From positions 1 to 64,000 of the forward strand of contig JAZLHF010000006.1 in NCBI GenBank assembly GCA_045616685.1: DNA of 64,000 nt, written 5' to 3'. Positions 25,476-34,138 of this stretch are shown here, in pieces (position 1 is the first letter of the stretch; each line of letters begins with the position of its first letter). Position numbers and translations under genes: made by a program. The notes under the pieces are model-generated. The model saw only the letters and a list, made by a program, of their open reading frames with translations. It was not told the origin of the DNA and did not search any database. This DNA is from UBA1764 sp045616685. GTDB taxonomy: Bacteria; Bacillota; Clostridia; Peptostreptococcales; Anaerovoracaceae.

Positions 25476-26900
25476 TTACTTAAATATTGTCATATTTTCG
25501 CAACCGATTTCTTCATATGGGAAGCTTAAAAATTCTGTATCTTTTAAAGCATATAAAGTGTCAGCGAAAATTTCAAAATTATAGCTATCATCAATGCCCA
25601 GTTTGGTCTTGTAGTCATAGCCATCTACGAAGATGTCCTCGAGCTTAAGAGGCTCATCCTGTCCATCCTTAAATACGACAGTCTTTTGCTGCGAAGCGTT
25701 ATATAAATCATTGTATGTCATACTGAACGTCTCGGCTGCATTAAGATACAAAGACATAGAAATCGTTGTATATTTACCATATCGAAACGCATTTGAGGAA
25801 AGAGTAATCCAGCCATTGAAGTTTGGATTATCTTTATTAGGATATCCATATTCTTTTATGAATTCGTCAATCTCTGGTTGGCAAGCCTCTACAAATTGCT
25901 TTTCAACATCAATCATGGCATCGCTCATTTCGTCATAATATATCATCTCCTTAGAATAGCCAAAGTTATGGATGCCCTGATATTCGTACTCTTCTATTTG
26001 ATCAAGATATTTTTTACCCTTGTCACTATAGTAGTTTTCAAGGAAAGCATAGTTTATAGTTTCATCTGTATAAATATTTTCCTTAATATACTTTGTCCCG
26101 ATAGCAGACACTTCCGAAATATTAATTGGGAAGTACTGAGGTGAATAGCCATTAAGTTGGACCCACGGAGTATTCTCATCAAGGATTATATAAAGATAAT
26201 CTCCATATGATGAAATATAGAATTTCTGATCTTCTGTAATGCCAGGGAATTCTCCTACTAATTTAATTGAATCCCAGCCGTCAGTATATGTATATTCTTC
26301 TACGTCGCTGTTTGTATTGTTTAAGCTGGCATTAATTATGTCATTGATATAATTAAGCCCATCAACTCCGTCCTTAAACACATCAGTTATCTTAATTTGC
26401 TTACCAGTGTTAAGATCAAAGTTCAAGCAATCATATTTATCGACATAGAACCATTCATAGCTTGGATCATCTGGGAGTGATGCATAGCTGCGCTGACTGT
26501 CAATTCGAACGGACATAACGTTGCCAACGCGGCATTCAACAGACGTATCCACAAATTCATTATATGGTTCTACGCCTTCCCATTTCTTAAGCTTAAGCTG
26601 AATACCTCTATACTTAGGAAATTCGTTCCAAGATGCAGCCTTATCATAGACTGCCTTAATTTCCTGGTTAATTGAATCCTGAATCTCAGTATTCTTTAAG
26701 CCACAAATCTCAATATATTCCTTGTTAACCCATCCCTCTACACTTTCTTCGACAATAATATTTTTGTACTCAATGTTATTCTTTTGAACAACATAATTAG
26801 GCTCTTCTTTCGCCGAAGGTGGATTGACTCCGGAATCTGCACAAGCGCAATAAGAAACCATCATCACCAATATTAAAATAATTGATAGTATTTTTTTCAT
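25476..26900 (-). CDS. Lipoprotein with DUF3298/RsiV-like domain
   Basis: 474 residues. Lipoprotein signal MKKILSIILILVMMVSYCAC with the lipobox Cys at about residue 20; an in-frame ATG ten codons upstream is ignored because it precedes the signal. The middle contains VRIDSQRSYAS and NFDLNTGKQIKITDVFKDG, typical of DUF3298 domains found in RsiV anti-sigma factors and lysozyme-binding proteins; a second diverged half follows. Extracellular. It starts one base after the PstS-like gene, so the two form one operon. Ligand unknown. Confidence 0.78.
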   Translation of the reverse strand: MKKILSIILILVMMVSYCACADSGVNPPSAKEEPNYVVQKNNIEYKNIIVEESVEGWVNKEYIEICGLKNTEIQDSINQEIKAVYDKAASWNEFPKYRGIQLKLKKWEGVEPYNEFVDTSVECRVGNVMSVRIDSQRSYASLPDDPSYEWFYVDKYDCLNFDLNTGKQIKITDVFKDGVDGLNYINDIINASLNNTNSDVEEYTYTDGWDSIKLVGEFPGITEDQKFYISSYGDYLYIILDENTPWVQLNGYSPQYFPINISEVSAIGTKYIKENIYTDETINYAFLENYYSDKGKKYLDQIEEYEYQGIHNFGYSKEMIYYDEMSDAMIDVEKQFVEACQPEIDEFIKEYGYPNKDNPNFNGWITLSSNAFRYGKYTTISMSLYLNAAETFSMTYNDLYNASQQKTVVFKDGQDEPLKLEDIFVDGYDYKTKLGIDDSYNFEIFADTLYALKDTEFLSFPYEEIGCENMTIFK

Positions 26901-26901
26901 A

Positions 26902-27822
26902 TTAATCCTCGAAACTGTATGCTGCAACATAGTTTAATTCTTCTGCCATCTTTTGGCCCTCTTTTGAAGTACACCAATCGATAATCTGGCGTTCAGAGGA
27001 GTTAGTATCTTGGTACTTTTCTTCTGTTGTGATACAGCAGTATTCTGTTACCATTGGATATTCATATTCTCTGATATTATCGTCACTTGCTTCTACACCA
27101 TTAACCTTTAAAAGTTTGATATCTTCGTCAAAGTGCTGGTTAGTTACAAAATAAAGATAGGAATAACCAATTGCGCTTTGTGCATTATCATAGTGCGATA
27201 CTGCATCAATTATGCCACCCATGTCACCAATTCTCTGTTCGGTTGGAGCGTCCATAACTTCGTCTTGACTAATTACATATTTATAAAGTCCTGTCTGTGA
27301 ACCGCACCCTTCGTCGCGCTGATAAGCTAAAATCCCTTCGTCATTGCCGCCAAGTTCTTTCCAGTTTGTAATCTTGCCAGCATAGATATCATGAAGCTGA
27401 TCTACAGTTACGCTATCAACAGGATTATCTTTATTTACAAAGAATACAAATGCATCAAGGCCATATGGTTCATAGTGCATTGTTACACCGTTCTGTTTTG
27501 CATACTCTTCTTGCGTAGCAGATGCATGAAGACAGAAAATTAAATCTGCTTCGCCTTCTGCCATTTCAGAGAAGGCACTTGTTGTAGTGTTGCACATGAT
27601 ATACTGTCTGGCATCTTCGATGTCCATGTCTAAAACTTTTGCTGCCATATTTTCATAGAATGGAAGGCATGCTGTTGCACCATCTATGATTGGCCAGTCA
27701 TCCAGGCTTAATTTAAGGCTAGGGACCTCAATTACATCTGTCTGCGCCTCTTTGTCCTGCCCACAAGCTGCCATAGTAAAAATCATTGTTAAAGCTAATA
27801 ATAATGCGAGTATTTTTTTCAT
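26902..27822 (-). CDS. PstS-like substrate-binding lipoprotein (no transporter nearby)
   Basis: 306 residues. Signal MKKILALLLALTMIFTMAAC with lipobox Cys near residue 19. Phosphate-binding (PstS/PBP_like) fold with DLIFCLHAS, YAGKITNWKELGG (about 140), GCGSQTGLYKYV and SAIGYSYLYF. The start at 27822 is set by GGAGG; a TTG four codons earlier overlaps that site. There is no pstCAB; the only partner is the DUF3298 lipoprotein, so it may work as a surface sensor or adaptor. True ligand is unknown. Confidence 0.8.
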   Translation of the reverse strand: MKKILALLLALTMIFTMAACGQDKEAQTDVIEVPSLKLSLDDWPIIDGATACLPFYENMAAKVLDMDIEDARQYIMCNTTTSAFSEMAEGEADLIFCLHASATQEEYAKQNGVTMHYEPYGLDAFVFFVNKDNPVDSVTVDQLHDIYAGKITNWKELGGNDEGILAYQRDEGCGSQTGLYKYVISQDEVMDAPTEQRIGDMGGIIDAVSHYDNAQSAIGYSYLYFVTNQHFDEDIKLLKVNGVEASDDNIREYEYPMVTEYCCITTEEKYQDTNSSERQIIDWCTSKEGQKMAEELNYVAAYSFED

Positions 27823-27856
27823 TTTTACCTCCAAAACCCTTTCGCGAACAAAATTA

Positions 27857-27868
27857 AAACATTTGTTT
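27857..27868. promoter_or_regulatory. Probable LexA operator
   Basis: AAACATTTGTTT is a symmetrical site resembling the Firmicute SOS box (GAACNNNNGTTC) with one change in each half. It overlaps the -35 box of lexA and lies in the leader of the divergent PstS-like gene. Inferred from position and symmetry. Confidence 0.5.
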
Positions 27869-27895
27869 GCTTTTTGTTCTTTTTTGTGCTATTAT
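27867..27895 (+). promoter_or_regulatory. lexA promoter
   Basis: TTGCTT (27867-27872), 17-base spacer, TATTAT (27890-27895). Its -35 overlaps the probable LexA operator, consistent with autoregulation. Confidence 0.6.
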
Positions 27896-27958
27896 CATTA
27901 TATCAATATTTAGGTCGCAAGACACTCAAAATTATTACTTTTAATAAAGGAGTAATAT

Positions 27959-28588
27959 ATGGAAAATTTAAACGAAAGAGAGAAGAAAGTTCTCGATTAC
28001 ATGAAATCTTATATCAAGGAATGGGGCTATCCACCTACAGTTCGTGATATTTGTGCAGCCTTAGACATCAGCTCTACATCAACCGTTCATAAGGCAATCG
28101 GCGGACTTGAAGAAAAAGGCTATATTCATAAACAGGCTGGTAAGCGCCGTGCAATGGATGTTGTTGGCGCCGAAGCTAATAAAGATTCAGCAAATCGTGC
28201 AGATGTTATTGATATTCCAGTTGTTGGACGCATCGCTGCAGGTACACCAATTCTCGCTGAAGAAAACATTGAAGACACCTTCCCTGTTCCATCAAGATAT
28301 GTAAGCAAAGGAACAAACTTTATGCTTACTGTCCATGGCGAATCAATGATTGAGGCTGGAATTATGGATGGAGATTACATCCTTGTTCAGCAGCAGGAAA
28401 GCGCAGAGAACGGACAAATCGTTGCAGCAATGATTGATGGGATTGAATCAGAAGCGACCGTAAAAGGCTTCTACAAAGAAGACGGTCATATCAGACTGCA
28501 GCCATACAACTCAAGTATGAGTCCTATCATCGTAAATGATTGCAAAATCTTAGGCGTAGTTAAAGGAGTATTTAGATACTTTAACTAA
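27959..28588 (+). CDS. lexA: SOS repressor LexA
   Basis: 209 residues. N-terminal winged helix (LNEREKKVLDYMKSY, then STSTVHKAIGGLEEKGYI), self-cleavage site at the Ala-Gly of RIAAGTP (about residue 88), catalytic Ser in GESM (about 126) and Lys in ATVKGF (about 163). All catalytic residues present. Represses the DNA-damage response until RecA triggers cleavage. GGAG lies before the ATG. Confidence 0.96.
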   Translation: MENLNEREKKVLDYMKSYIKEWGYPPTVRDICAALDISSTSTVHKAIGGLEEKGYIHKQAGKRRAMDVVGAEANKDSANRADVIDIPVVGRIAAGTPILAEENIEDTFPVPSRYVSKGTNFMLTVHGESMIEAGIMDGDYILVQQQESAENGQIVAAMIDGIESEATVKGFYKEDGHIRLQPYNSSMSPIIVNDCKILGVVKGVFRYFN

Positions 28589-28600
28589 TAATTACACGAG

Positions 28601-29296
28601 TTATTTTATTGCTATATATGCTAGCATACGCTTGGTATCCTTAGCTCCGCGGTAAGTCCAAAACTTATCGCGGTTTTCTTTACAGCAAGTGCAGCTGTTA
28701 TCAATGGTAATATTCTCTGTCTTTACGCCTTCTATTTCAGCAAGTTCACAAATAATTCCTTTAAGGTCTATCATATATTTACCATCGTAACGTTTGTAAA
28801 TATATTCTTCAGTCCAAGGCATACCTTCGGTAAAGTAATCTACAACATCTACATCTACTTCAAAGCAGCAAGCTCCAATTCCGGCGCCAATTGTCACATG
28901 AATATTCTTTGGTTTACATTTATATTCTTCTTTCATCCAACAAAGAAGTGCTGATACAATGCAGTTTGCAGTGCCCTTCCATCCAGAATGAGCTATACCA
29001 ATAACTCCGTTAACAGGGTCATAGGCATATACAGGAATACAGTCTCCATGGGTTGATGTTAGCATAACATCCTTAAGATCTGTAACCAGTCCATCACAAT
29101 CATCGACTTCTAGGTATGAGCCCTCCTTCAAAGCTGATTTGTCAATGATACATATATCAGTGCCATGGATAAGCTTTGCGCGGACAATCAACTTGTGATT
29201 TCCAATCATTGCATTGCGACGTTCATCCGCACTATCTGGTTTTAATGTAAGACCAGCATCGATACTATTAAATTGAGTTAAATACTTAATATCCAT
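28601..29296 (-). CDS. pgeF: YfiH/PgeF-type multi-copper-like purine nucleoside phosphorylase
   Basis: 231 residues of the YfiH (CNF1/laccase-domain) family: THGDCIPVYAYD, AHSGWKGTANCIV and IGAGIGACCFEV carry the conserved His and Cys residues of the zinc site. Known members act on purine nucleosides or edit peptidoglycan precursors. Transcribed towards lexA, with only 12 bases between the stops and no clear terminator. It directly follows the rplT terminator region. Confidence 0.88.
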   Translation of the reverse strand: MDIKYLTQFNSIDAGLTLKPDSADERRNAMIGNHKLIVRAKLIHGTDICIIDKSALKEGSYLEVDDCDGLVTDLKDVMLTSTHGDCIPVYAYDPVNGVIGIAHSGWKGTANCIVSALLCWMKEEYKCKPKNIHVTIGAGIGACCFEVDVDVVDYFTEGMPWTEEYIYKRYDGKYMIDLKGIICELAEIEGVKTENITIDNSCTCCKENRDKFWTYRGAKDTKRMLAYIAIK

Positions 29297-29302
29297 AAAT
29301 CA

Positions 29303-29325
29303 AAAGAGGCGCTAAGCGCCTCTTT
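29303..29325 (-). terminator. Terminator of the infC-rpmI-rplT operon
   Basis: Ten-base-pair stem AAAGAGGCGC/GCGCCTCTTT with loop TAA, followed on the minus strand by TTTTGATTT. Strong intrinsic terminator just after rplT. Confidence 0.9.
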
Positions 29326-29331
29326 ATTATA

Positions 29332-29688
29332 TTACTTTAAAGCTTCCTTTGCTACGTTTACGAGTTCTGTGAAACCAGCCGGATCATAAATAGCCATTTC
29401 GGAAAGCATCTTGCGGTTGATAACAACATTAGCCTTCTTAAGACCATCCATAAGTCTGCTGTAAGAGATATCGTTCATTCTAGCTGCAGCATTGATTCTT
29501 GCAATCCAAAGTCTTCTGTATTCTCTCTTCTTGAGCTTTCTGCCCATTTCAGCAGATCTGAGAGCTCTCATTACGGCTGGGTTAGCAGCTGTAAAAATCT
29601 TATGCTTTGAACCATAATAACCCTTAGCGAGTTTTAAAATCTTCTTATGTTTTCTGTGAGCAACTGTGCCCTTCTTAACTCTTGCCAT
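29332..29688 (-). CDS. rplT: 50S ribosomal protein L20
   Basis: 118 residues, full length: MARVKKGTVAHRKHKKILK at the start and the LWIARINAAAR stretch typical of L20. Also the probable repressor of its own operon by binding the infC leader. Last gene of infC-rpmI-rplT, 15 bases after rpmI. Confidence 0.98.
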   Translation of the reverse strand: MARVKKGTVAHRKHKKILKLAKGYYGSKHKIFTAANPAVMRALRSAEMGRKLKKREYRRLWIARINAAARMNDISYSRLMDGLKKANVVINRKMLSEMAIYDPAGFTELVNVAKEALK

Positions 29689-29703
29689 TTTCTAACCTCC
29701 CTA

Positions 29704-29913
29704 CTACTTTCCGATAAGTACAGACTTAATTCTCTTTTCGTCTGCATGTGTAAGAGTGCAAGCCTGACGAAGGCCTCTCTTTCTCTTAGGGGTCTTCTTT
29801 GTAAGGATGTGGCTCTTGTATGCCTTATGTCTAGAGACCTTACCTGTTCCGGTAATCTTAAATCTCTTCATTGCTCCTCTGTGGGATTTCATCTTGTTGA
29901 CTTTATTGCCCAT
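29704..29913 (-). CDS. rpmI: 50S ribosomal protein L35
   Basis: 69 residues, slightly longer than the usual 64-66; KMKSHRGAMKRFKITGTGK is the L35 signature. Two bases separate it from the infC stop. GAGGA overlaps the end of infC as ribosome site. Confidence 0.97.
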   Translation of the reverse strand: MGNKVNKMKSHRGAMKRFKITGTGKVSRHKAYKSHILTKKTPKRKRGLRQACTLTHADEKRIKSVLIGK

Positions 29914-29915
29914 AT

Positions 29916-30467
29916 CTATTCCTCCTGTGCCTTTTTAGCCTTAGCAGCCTTCTCTTTTTCAGTTAATGGATTAATTGTTAACGACATATTTCTGCCTTCA
30001 AGTTGCGGATTCTTTTCTACGTTACCGTAGTCTTTAAGCATCTCAGCAAAATTGAGCATAACTTCTTTGCCTTTATCAACGTATCCCATTTCTCTTCCAC
30101 GGAAACGCATATTAACTTTTACCTTGTCTCCTCCTTGAAGGAACTTGGTAGCAATTACAGCTTTAGTTTTAAGATCGCCAACATCAGTAAAAATGCCAAG
30201 ACGAACTTCTTTTACTTCCATGTTTTTTTGCTTTTTCTTGGCTTCTTTTTCACGTTTTTGCTGCTCATAACGGAATTTACCAAAGTCCATAATTCTGCAA
30301 ACTGGTGGAGCAGCATTTGGTGAAATATTTACTAAATCAAGGTTTGCGTCAGCAGCCTTTGCTAAAGCTTCATCTCTTGATACGATACCAATCATTTGGC
30401 CATCTTGATCAATAAGACGAACTTCTTTTGCACGAATCTCTTCGTTTATAAGGGCTTCTTTACTAAT
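29916..30467 (-). CDS. infC: Translation initiation factor IF-3, AUU start codon
   Basis: 183 residues when begun at ATT (30467-30465), which has GGAGGT eight bases upstream and gives the expected N-terminus ISKEALINEEIRAKEVRLID. The first ATG in frame (30395) would remove this conserved region. AUU starts are known for infC and let IF-3 repress its own synthesis by discriminating against non-standard starts. The C-terminal domain ends MSLTINPLTEKEKA-like as usual. First gene of infC-rpmI-rplT. Confidence 0.94.
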   Translation of the reverse strand: MSKEALINEEIRAKEVRLIDQDGQMIGIVSRDEALAKAADANLDLVNISPNAAPPVCRIMDFGKFRYEQQKREKEAKKKQKNMEVKEVRLGIFTDVGDLKTKAVIATKFLQGGDKVKVNMRFRGREMGYVDKGKEVMLNFAEMLKDYGNVEKNPQLEGRNMSLTINPLTEKEKAAKAKKAQEE

Positions 30468-30700
30468 AGCTTTGTACCTCCGTAGATAAAGTCGCCTGTC
30501 AAAAATCGCTTATGCTTTACTTCTTGACAGTCTTCTAAAACAGGTAGACTTACAACCTACACCTGTTATAAAAAAGAGCGGGCGCATAAGCCCGCTCATA
30601 AGACACGCCAGTAGCGTTATTTCTGATATCAACCTCTTCGCATTAGCTTAAGGTGAGAAGCGGAACTTCTGCTTTAATACTCGAATATTTTATGCCCTAA
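30468..30700 (-). ncRNA. infC operon leader (L20-binding attenuator)
   Basis: A long leader with several hairpins precedes infC. The 5' part carries GCTTCTCACC and GCGAAGAGGTTGATA, which I recognise from Firmicute L20 leaders. A strong terminator hairpin lies at 30576-30597 (GAGCGGGC/GCCCGCTC, then six T on the minus strand). Two further hairpins follow (around 30536-30567 and CTGTCAA/TTGACAG around 30497-30531). Expected action: L20 promotes termination. Exact 5' end not determined. Confidence 0.78.
30570..30597 (-). terminator. Attenuator hairpin in the infC leader
   Basis: Minus strand GAGCGGGC-TTATGC-GCCCGCTC followed by TTTTTT. A perfect intrinsic terminator located about 110 bases before the infC start codon, so it works as an attenuator, not an end-of-gene signal. 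Confidence 0.88.
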
Positions 30701-30724
30701 AAGGGGTCCAAGTCAAGGGTTTTA

Positions 30725-33541
30725 TTAGAAATTCTTTCTAATCTTAAGGATATTTCTGCCATCTTTGTATTCATAGCTCATATCATCCATTGATTTCTTG
30801 ACCATGAAAATTCCAAGGCCCCCAATTCCTCTTTCTTCTGCAGAAAGTGAAGTATCAGGATCTTCAGAATTAATTGGGTTGTAAGGGACTGCTTTGTCCA
30901 CGAAGCAAACCTCAACGCCATGTGGATTATTAAGCTCATTGACAATTACACTGGCAGGACCTTTTTTGTTAGCATAACCATGATTAACTATATTGCTATA
31001 AATTTCATCTACAGCGATGTTCATTGCTATAATAGTCTTCCTTGGACATCCCATATTCATGAGCTTTTCTTCGATAAAGTCTGTAATTAGAGGAACATCT
31101 TCTATTTTTGCTTCTTCAAATGCAATCTTTGGACTCTCAGGTTTCCCATTGAACTTAAATGCAAGCATAGTAATGTCATCAAACTGAGGGGCGCCTTTAA
31201 CAAAGACATCAACGTCATCTTTTACCCTATCACAAAGCTCCTTAACGGTAGCCCCTTTATTAGCATTAAGGCAAGCAAGAAGTCGATCTTCACCATAAAG
31301 CTCGTTGTTAACATCTGTAGCTTCGGTTACACCATCAGTGTAAAGGAAGAGTATATCTCCACGTCCAAGTGTAAGCTCCTGGAGTCTGTACGGAACTCCA
31401 TCCATACCAGCAAGAACGAGATTAACCTTTGAATGAAGGTATTGGAAGTCTCCACCGGCATGCATAATGAGCGGAGGGTTATGTCCAGCATTAGCAAAGA
31501 ATACATGTCCTGTCTTAAGATCAATTTGCCCCTGCCAAGTTGTAATGAACATTCCATTACCATTACCTTCGCAAAGAGTGCCGTTACTTCTTTCAAAGAC
31601 TTCATTTACTGGAATATCTGTTTCTGTTAAACTCTTAAGCTCAGTCTTACCACGCATCATGAACATGGCCGCAGGGATACCTTTACCAGATACATCAGCA
31701 ATCAATAAGTTTACAGTATCTTTATGAGTATGATAAAAATCGTAGAAATCTCCGCCTACTTCCTTAGCCGTATCCATGCGAGCATAAGCATCGTATTCTT
31801 TTCTTCTGGAATATACTACAGGCAATACTGATTCTTGAATTGTCTTAGCTGTAGCAAGATCCGCATCAATACGAGCTGATGCCTCGGCGATGAACCCCTT
31901 CATTGTATCTACAGTCGAATTAATGTCGTTTGACAATCTGTCGAATTCAGCACAGTTTCTCGCGTTTACAACAACCTCCAAATTCCCATTTGTAATTTCG
32001 CCAAGGGAAGCACCGACATTTCTAAGCTGATAAACAATTAAAATTTTAATCAAATTAAATACTAATATGAACATTACCGCGAACAGTAATATATACATAA
32101 ATCCATTCGCGTACAAAGCAACATCCCTACTCTGGTTAGCTTCTGCTACTGGATAGAAAGCTACTACATTAAGGCCTTCTACATCAGCAATCTTCGCATA
32201 CATATCAGTGTCTCTGACTGTTGTCTCAAAGACTTTATTCATTTCTGGCAGTCCCGCGATTTCATAATCAACAACCCATTCAGCAACTGCGGCTGCAATG
32301 AACATATCCTTAGCGGCAACGATTCTGCCATTTTTATCTACAACTGCTACATAACCAGCATTACCCACATGTCTATTTTGAACCAGTGTTTCAAGTTCAT
32401 CTTCGATATCTGCTTGGAATTCGGCAGCACTATACCCTACCTGAAGGAATCCATAGTCAGTTTTAATCCCGGCATACTTTCTATAAACATTTTGATCAAG
32501 TGCTATTGGTCCATAAGCCTGAGAATATTCTGTCTCGCTGCCATCAAGGAGGCACATAAACTCGATGGATTGTTCACTGTCTTTCATATCGAATCCAACA
32601 AAATTAGGATTTGTGCTAGCAAATATTACGCCGAGCTTATCGACTTGGCTAATCTCAGCAATGCCTTTCTCTTTCATAATAGCTTCAAGAGCTTCGCCTT
32701 TTTCGATAGAAGTTTGAATTGAACGCGTAGTATCAAGTAGATTCTTATCAACTTTTTCGTTTACAAACTCTCTCAAATCAGTAAGCGCACCATCAATTAC
32801 TGTATTAGTTTGATTCTCAGATAACGACTGCTGCAGCTTGACTGTAAAGAGTGAAAGAGTAATAAAGACAGCGATTAAGCACAATATCATAGAACGCTGC
32901 ATTATCTCTGTAATTGTTCTCTTTTCACCTCTCCTTGAAATATGTTCGCGATTAACTATCGAATAAGCAATAACTGCAAACATTACGGATAAACCGTTTG
33001 CAATAATGATTGGAAGAGCCCAAGCTTTAATAATCTGCATTGCTTTAACGCTATCACTAATGTGTGTAAGAAAGACCATACTCAAATGGAACACTTCGAT
33101 TACAATACCATGTGACAGTGCCAAAACCCAACTTGGGTGTTTATCATCAAACATGAACTTGCGGAAAAGTCCAGCACCAACGCCCGCAATAATTGTTGAT
33201 ATCGAGCAAGCAACTTTTGTGTAAACTCCAACTCCCCAAGATGCAGCAATCCAGCGTTCAACGCCGCCAATTACGCCCGCAATAACTCCGGCTGGAAAGC
33301 CAAATACTAATCCTGCAGTAACAGCCGCAGCATCACGACAGTTAATCTGAGCGCCATCGCTTGGGAATCCAAATTCAGTTGCAAAAATAGCTAGTATACC
33401 AAAAATTAAACCGATTACTAATTGTTGAGCCCATTCTGGCAAGTGCCGTTTCTTTGAATTGCGCATTACAAAAGCTATGACTGCTGTCGCAATCACAGGA
33501 ATCAGTCCTTCTATCCCTAACAGTACATAATCTGAATACAT
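30725..33541 (-). CDS. Membrane sensor PP2C phosphatase: 5TM-LytS, Cache, HAMP, SpoIIE and RsbW-like domains
   Basis: 938 residues. N-terminal multi-helix 5TMR-LYT region (about 1-200, with GLVFGFPAGVIAGVIGG), a further helix (~215-240), an extracellular Cache-like sensor (~240-475), a helix and HAMP (~480-560), a SpoIIE-type PP2C phosphatase (~570-770; KEVGGDFYDFY, LIADVSGKGIPAA, NAGHNPP, DGVTEA) and a C-terminal HATPase of the RsbW class (~800-938; N-box AVDEIYSNIVNHGY, G2 GIGGLGIFMVKK). The G1 box reads VDKAVPYNP, lacking the usual Gly. It likely dephosphorylates a STAS antagonist, possibly the one at 35625-35927, while its own ATPase domain may bind or phosphorylate it. Starts three bases after the alarmone hydrolase. 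Confidence 0.9.
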   Translation of the reverse strand: MYSDYVLLGIEGLIPVIATAVIAFVMRNSKKRHLPEWAQQLVIGLIFGILAIFATEFGFPSDGAQINCRDAAAVTAGLVFGFPAGVIAGVIGGVERWIAASWGVGVYTKVACSISTIIAGVGAGLFRKFMFDDKHPSWVLALSHGIVIEVFHLSMVFLTHISDSVKAMQIIKAWALPIIIANGLSVMFAVIAYSIVNREHISRRGEKRTITEIMQRSMILCLIAVFITLSLFTVKLQQSLSENQTNTVIDGALTDLREFVNEKVDKNLLDTTRSIQTSIEKGEALEAIMKEKGIAEISQVDKLGVIFASTNPNFVGFDMKDSEQSIEFMCLLDGSETEYSQAYGPIALDQNVYRKYAGIKTDYGFLQVGYSAAEFQADIEDELETLVQNRHVGNAGYVAVVDKNGRIVAAKDMFIAAAVAEWVVDYEIAGLPEMNKVFETTVRDTDMYAKIADVEGLNVVAFYPVAEANQSRDVALYANGFMYILLFAVMFILVFNLIKILIVYQLRNVGASLGEITNGNLEVVVNARNCAEFDRLSNDINSTVDTMKGFIAEASARIDADLATAKTIQESVLPVVYSRRKEYDAYARMDTAKEVGGDFYDFYHTHKDTVNLLIADVSGKGIPAAMFMMRGKTELKSLTETDIPVNEVFERSNGTLCEGNGNGMFITTWQGQIDLKTGHVFFANAGHNPPLIMHAGGDFQYLHSKVNLVLAGMDGVPYRLQELTLGRGDILFLYTDGVTEATDVNNELYGEDRLLACLNANKGATVKELCDRVKDDVDVFVKGAPQFDDITMLAFKFNGKPESPKIAFEEAKIEDVPLITDFIEEKLMNMGCPRKTIIAMNIAVDEIYSNIVNHGYANKKGPASVIVNELNNPHGVEVCFVDKAVPYNPINSEDPDTSLSAEERGIGGLGIFMVKKSMDDMSYEYKDGRNILKIRKNF

Positions 33542-33544
33542 AAT

Positions 33545-34138
33545 TTATAAATTCCTAAATGCTCTTGAAAATGTTTTATCAATTAATTCGCAGAACTCTT
33601 TATAAGCAACAGTCCCGTCTAAGTCTTTTAATGCTAATGCAAGGCCTCTATAATGCCATTCGTGGAGATGTGGATCTGGAGCATGGAAGATGCTCCAAAG
33701 TTCATCACCTTGTTCATCAAAGTCGCGCGCAATAGCTCTCATATTTGAAAGCTTGTCGCCCATAGCAACAATCTTTCCATCAATGTCTTCTTTGGCAAGT
33801 CTTTCAATAACAAATTGTTTTCTTGCTTGCCAAGTTTCGGGTTTATGCGCACCAGGAACTTCAGGATCGCTTTCTCCCACAACTAAGTCAGCAACTCTAT
33901 TGCCAAATTCTCTTCTCAATTCATCTTCTGTTACGTCAGTATCTTCGAGTACATCATGAAGCATAGCCGCAGCGAGAAGTTCTGGGTCATTTGAAATCGT
34001 TGCGACAATTGATGCCGCTTCCATACAATGAATTATATATGGGCTGGCTTTACCTCTGCGCTCAGTCCCGTGGTGAGCTTCAATAGCGAATTTTGCTGCC
34101 CTATCAAAGAATTCTGTATTAAGTGGTCTGTTTGCCAT
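33545..34138 (-). CDS. Small HD-domain alarmone hydrolase (SAH-like)
   Basis: 197 residues of the RelA/SpoT HD hydrolase type standing alone: PYIIHCMEAA, LHDVLEDTDV (HDxxED), FGNRVADLVVGES and AMGDKLSNMRAI. All metal and catalytic residues appear intact, so it should hydrolyse (p)ppGpp or a related nucleotide. It overlaps the synthetase gene by 20 bases and has no evident ribosome site, implying coupled translation. It could also be the antidote of a toxic synthetase. Confidence 0.85.
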   Translation of the reverse strand: MANRPLNTEFFDRAAKFAIEAHHGTERRGKASPYIIHCMEAASIVATISNDPELLAAAMLHDVLEDTDVTEDELRREFGNRVADLVVGESDPEVPGAHKPETWQARKQFVIERLAKEDIDGKIVAMGDKLSNMRAIARDFDEQGDELWSIFHAPDPHLHEWHYRGLALALKDLDGTVAYKEFCELIDKTFSRAFRNL

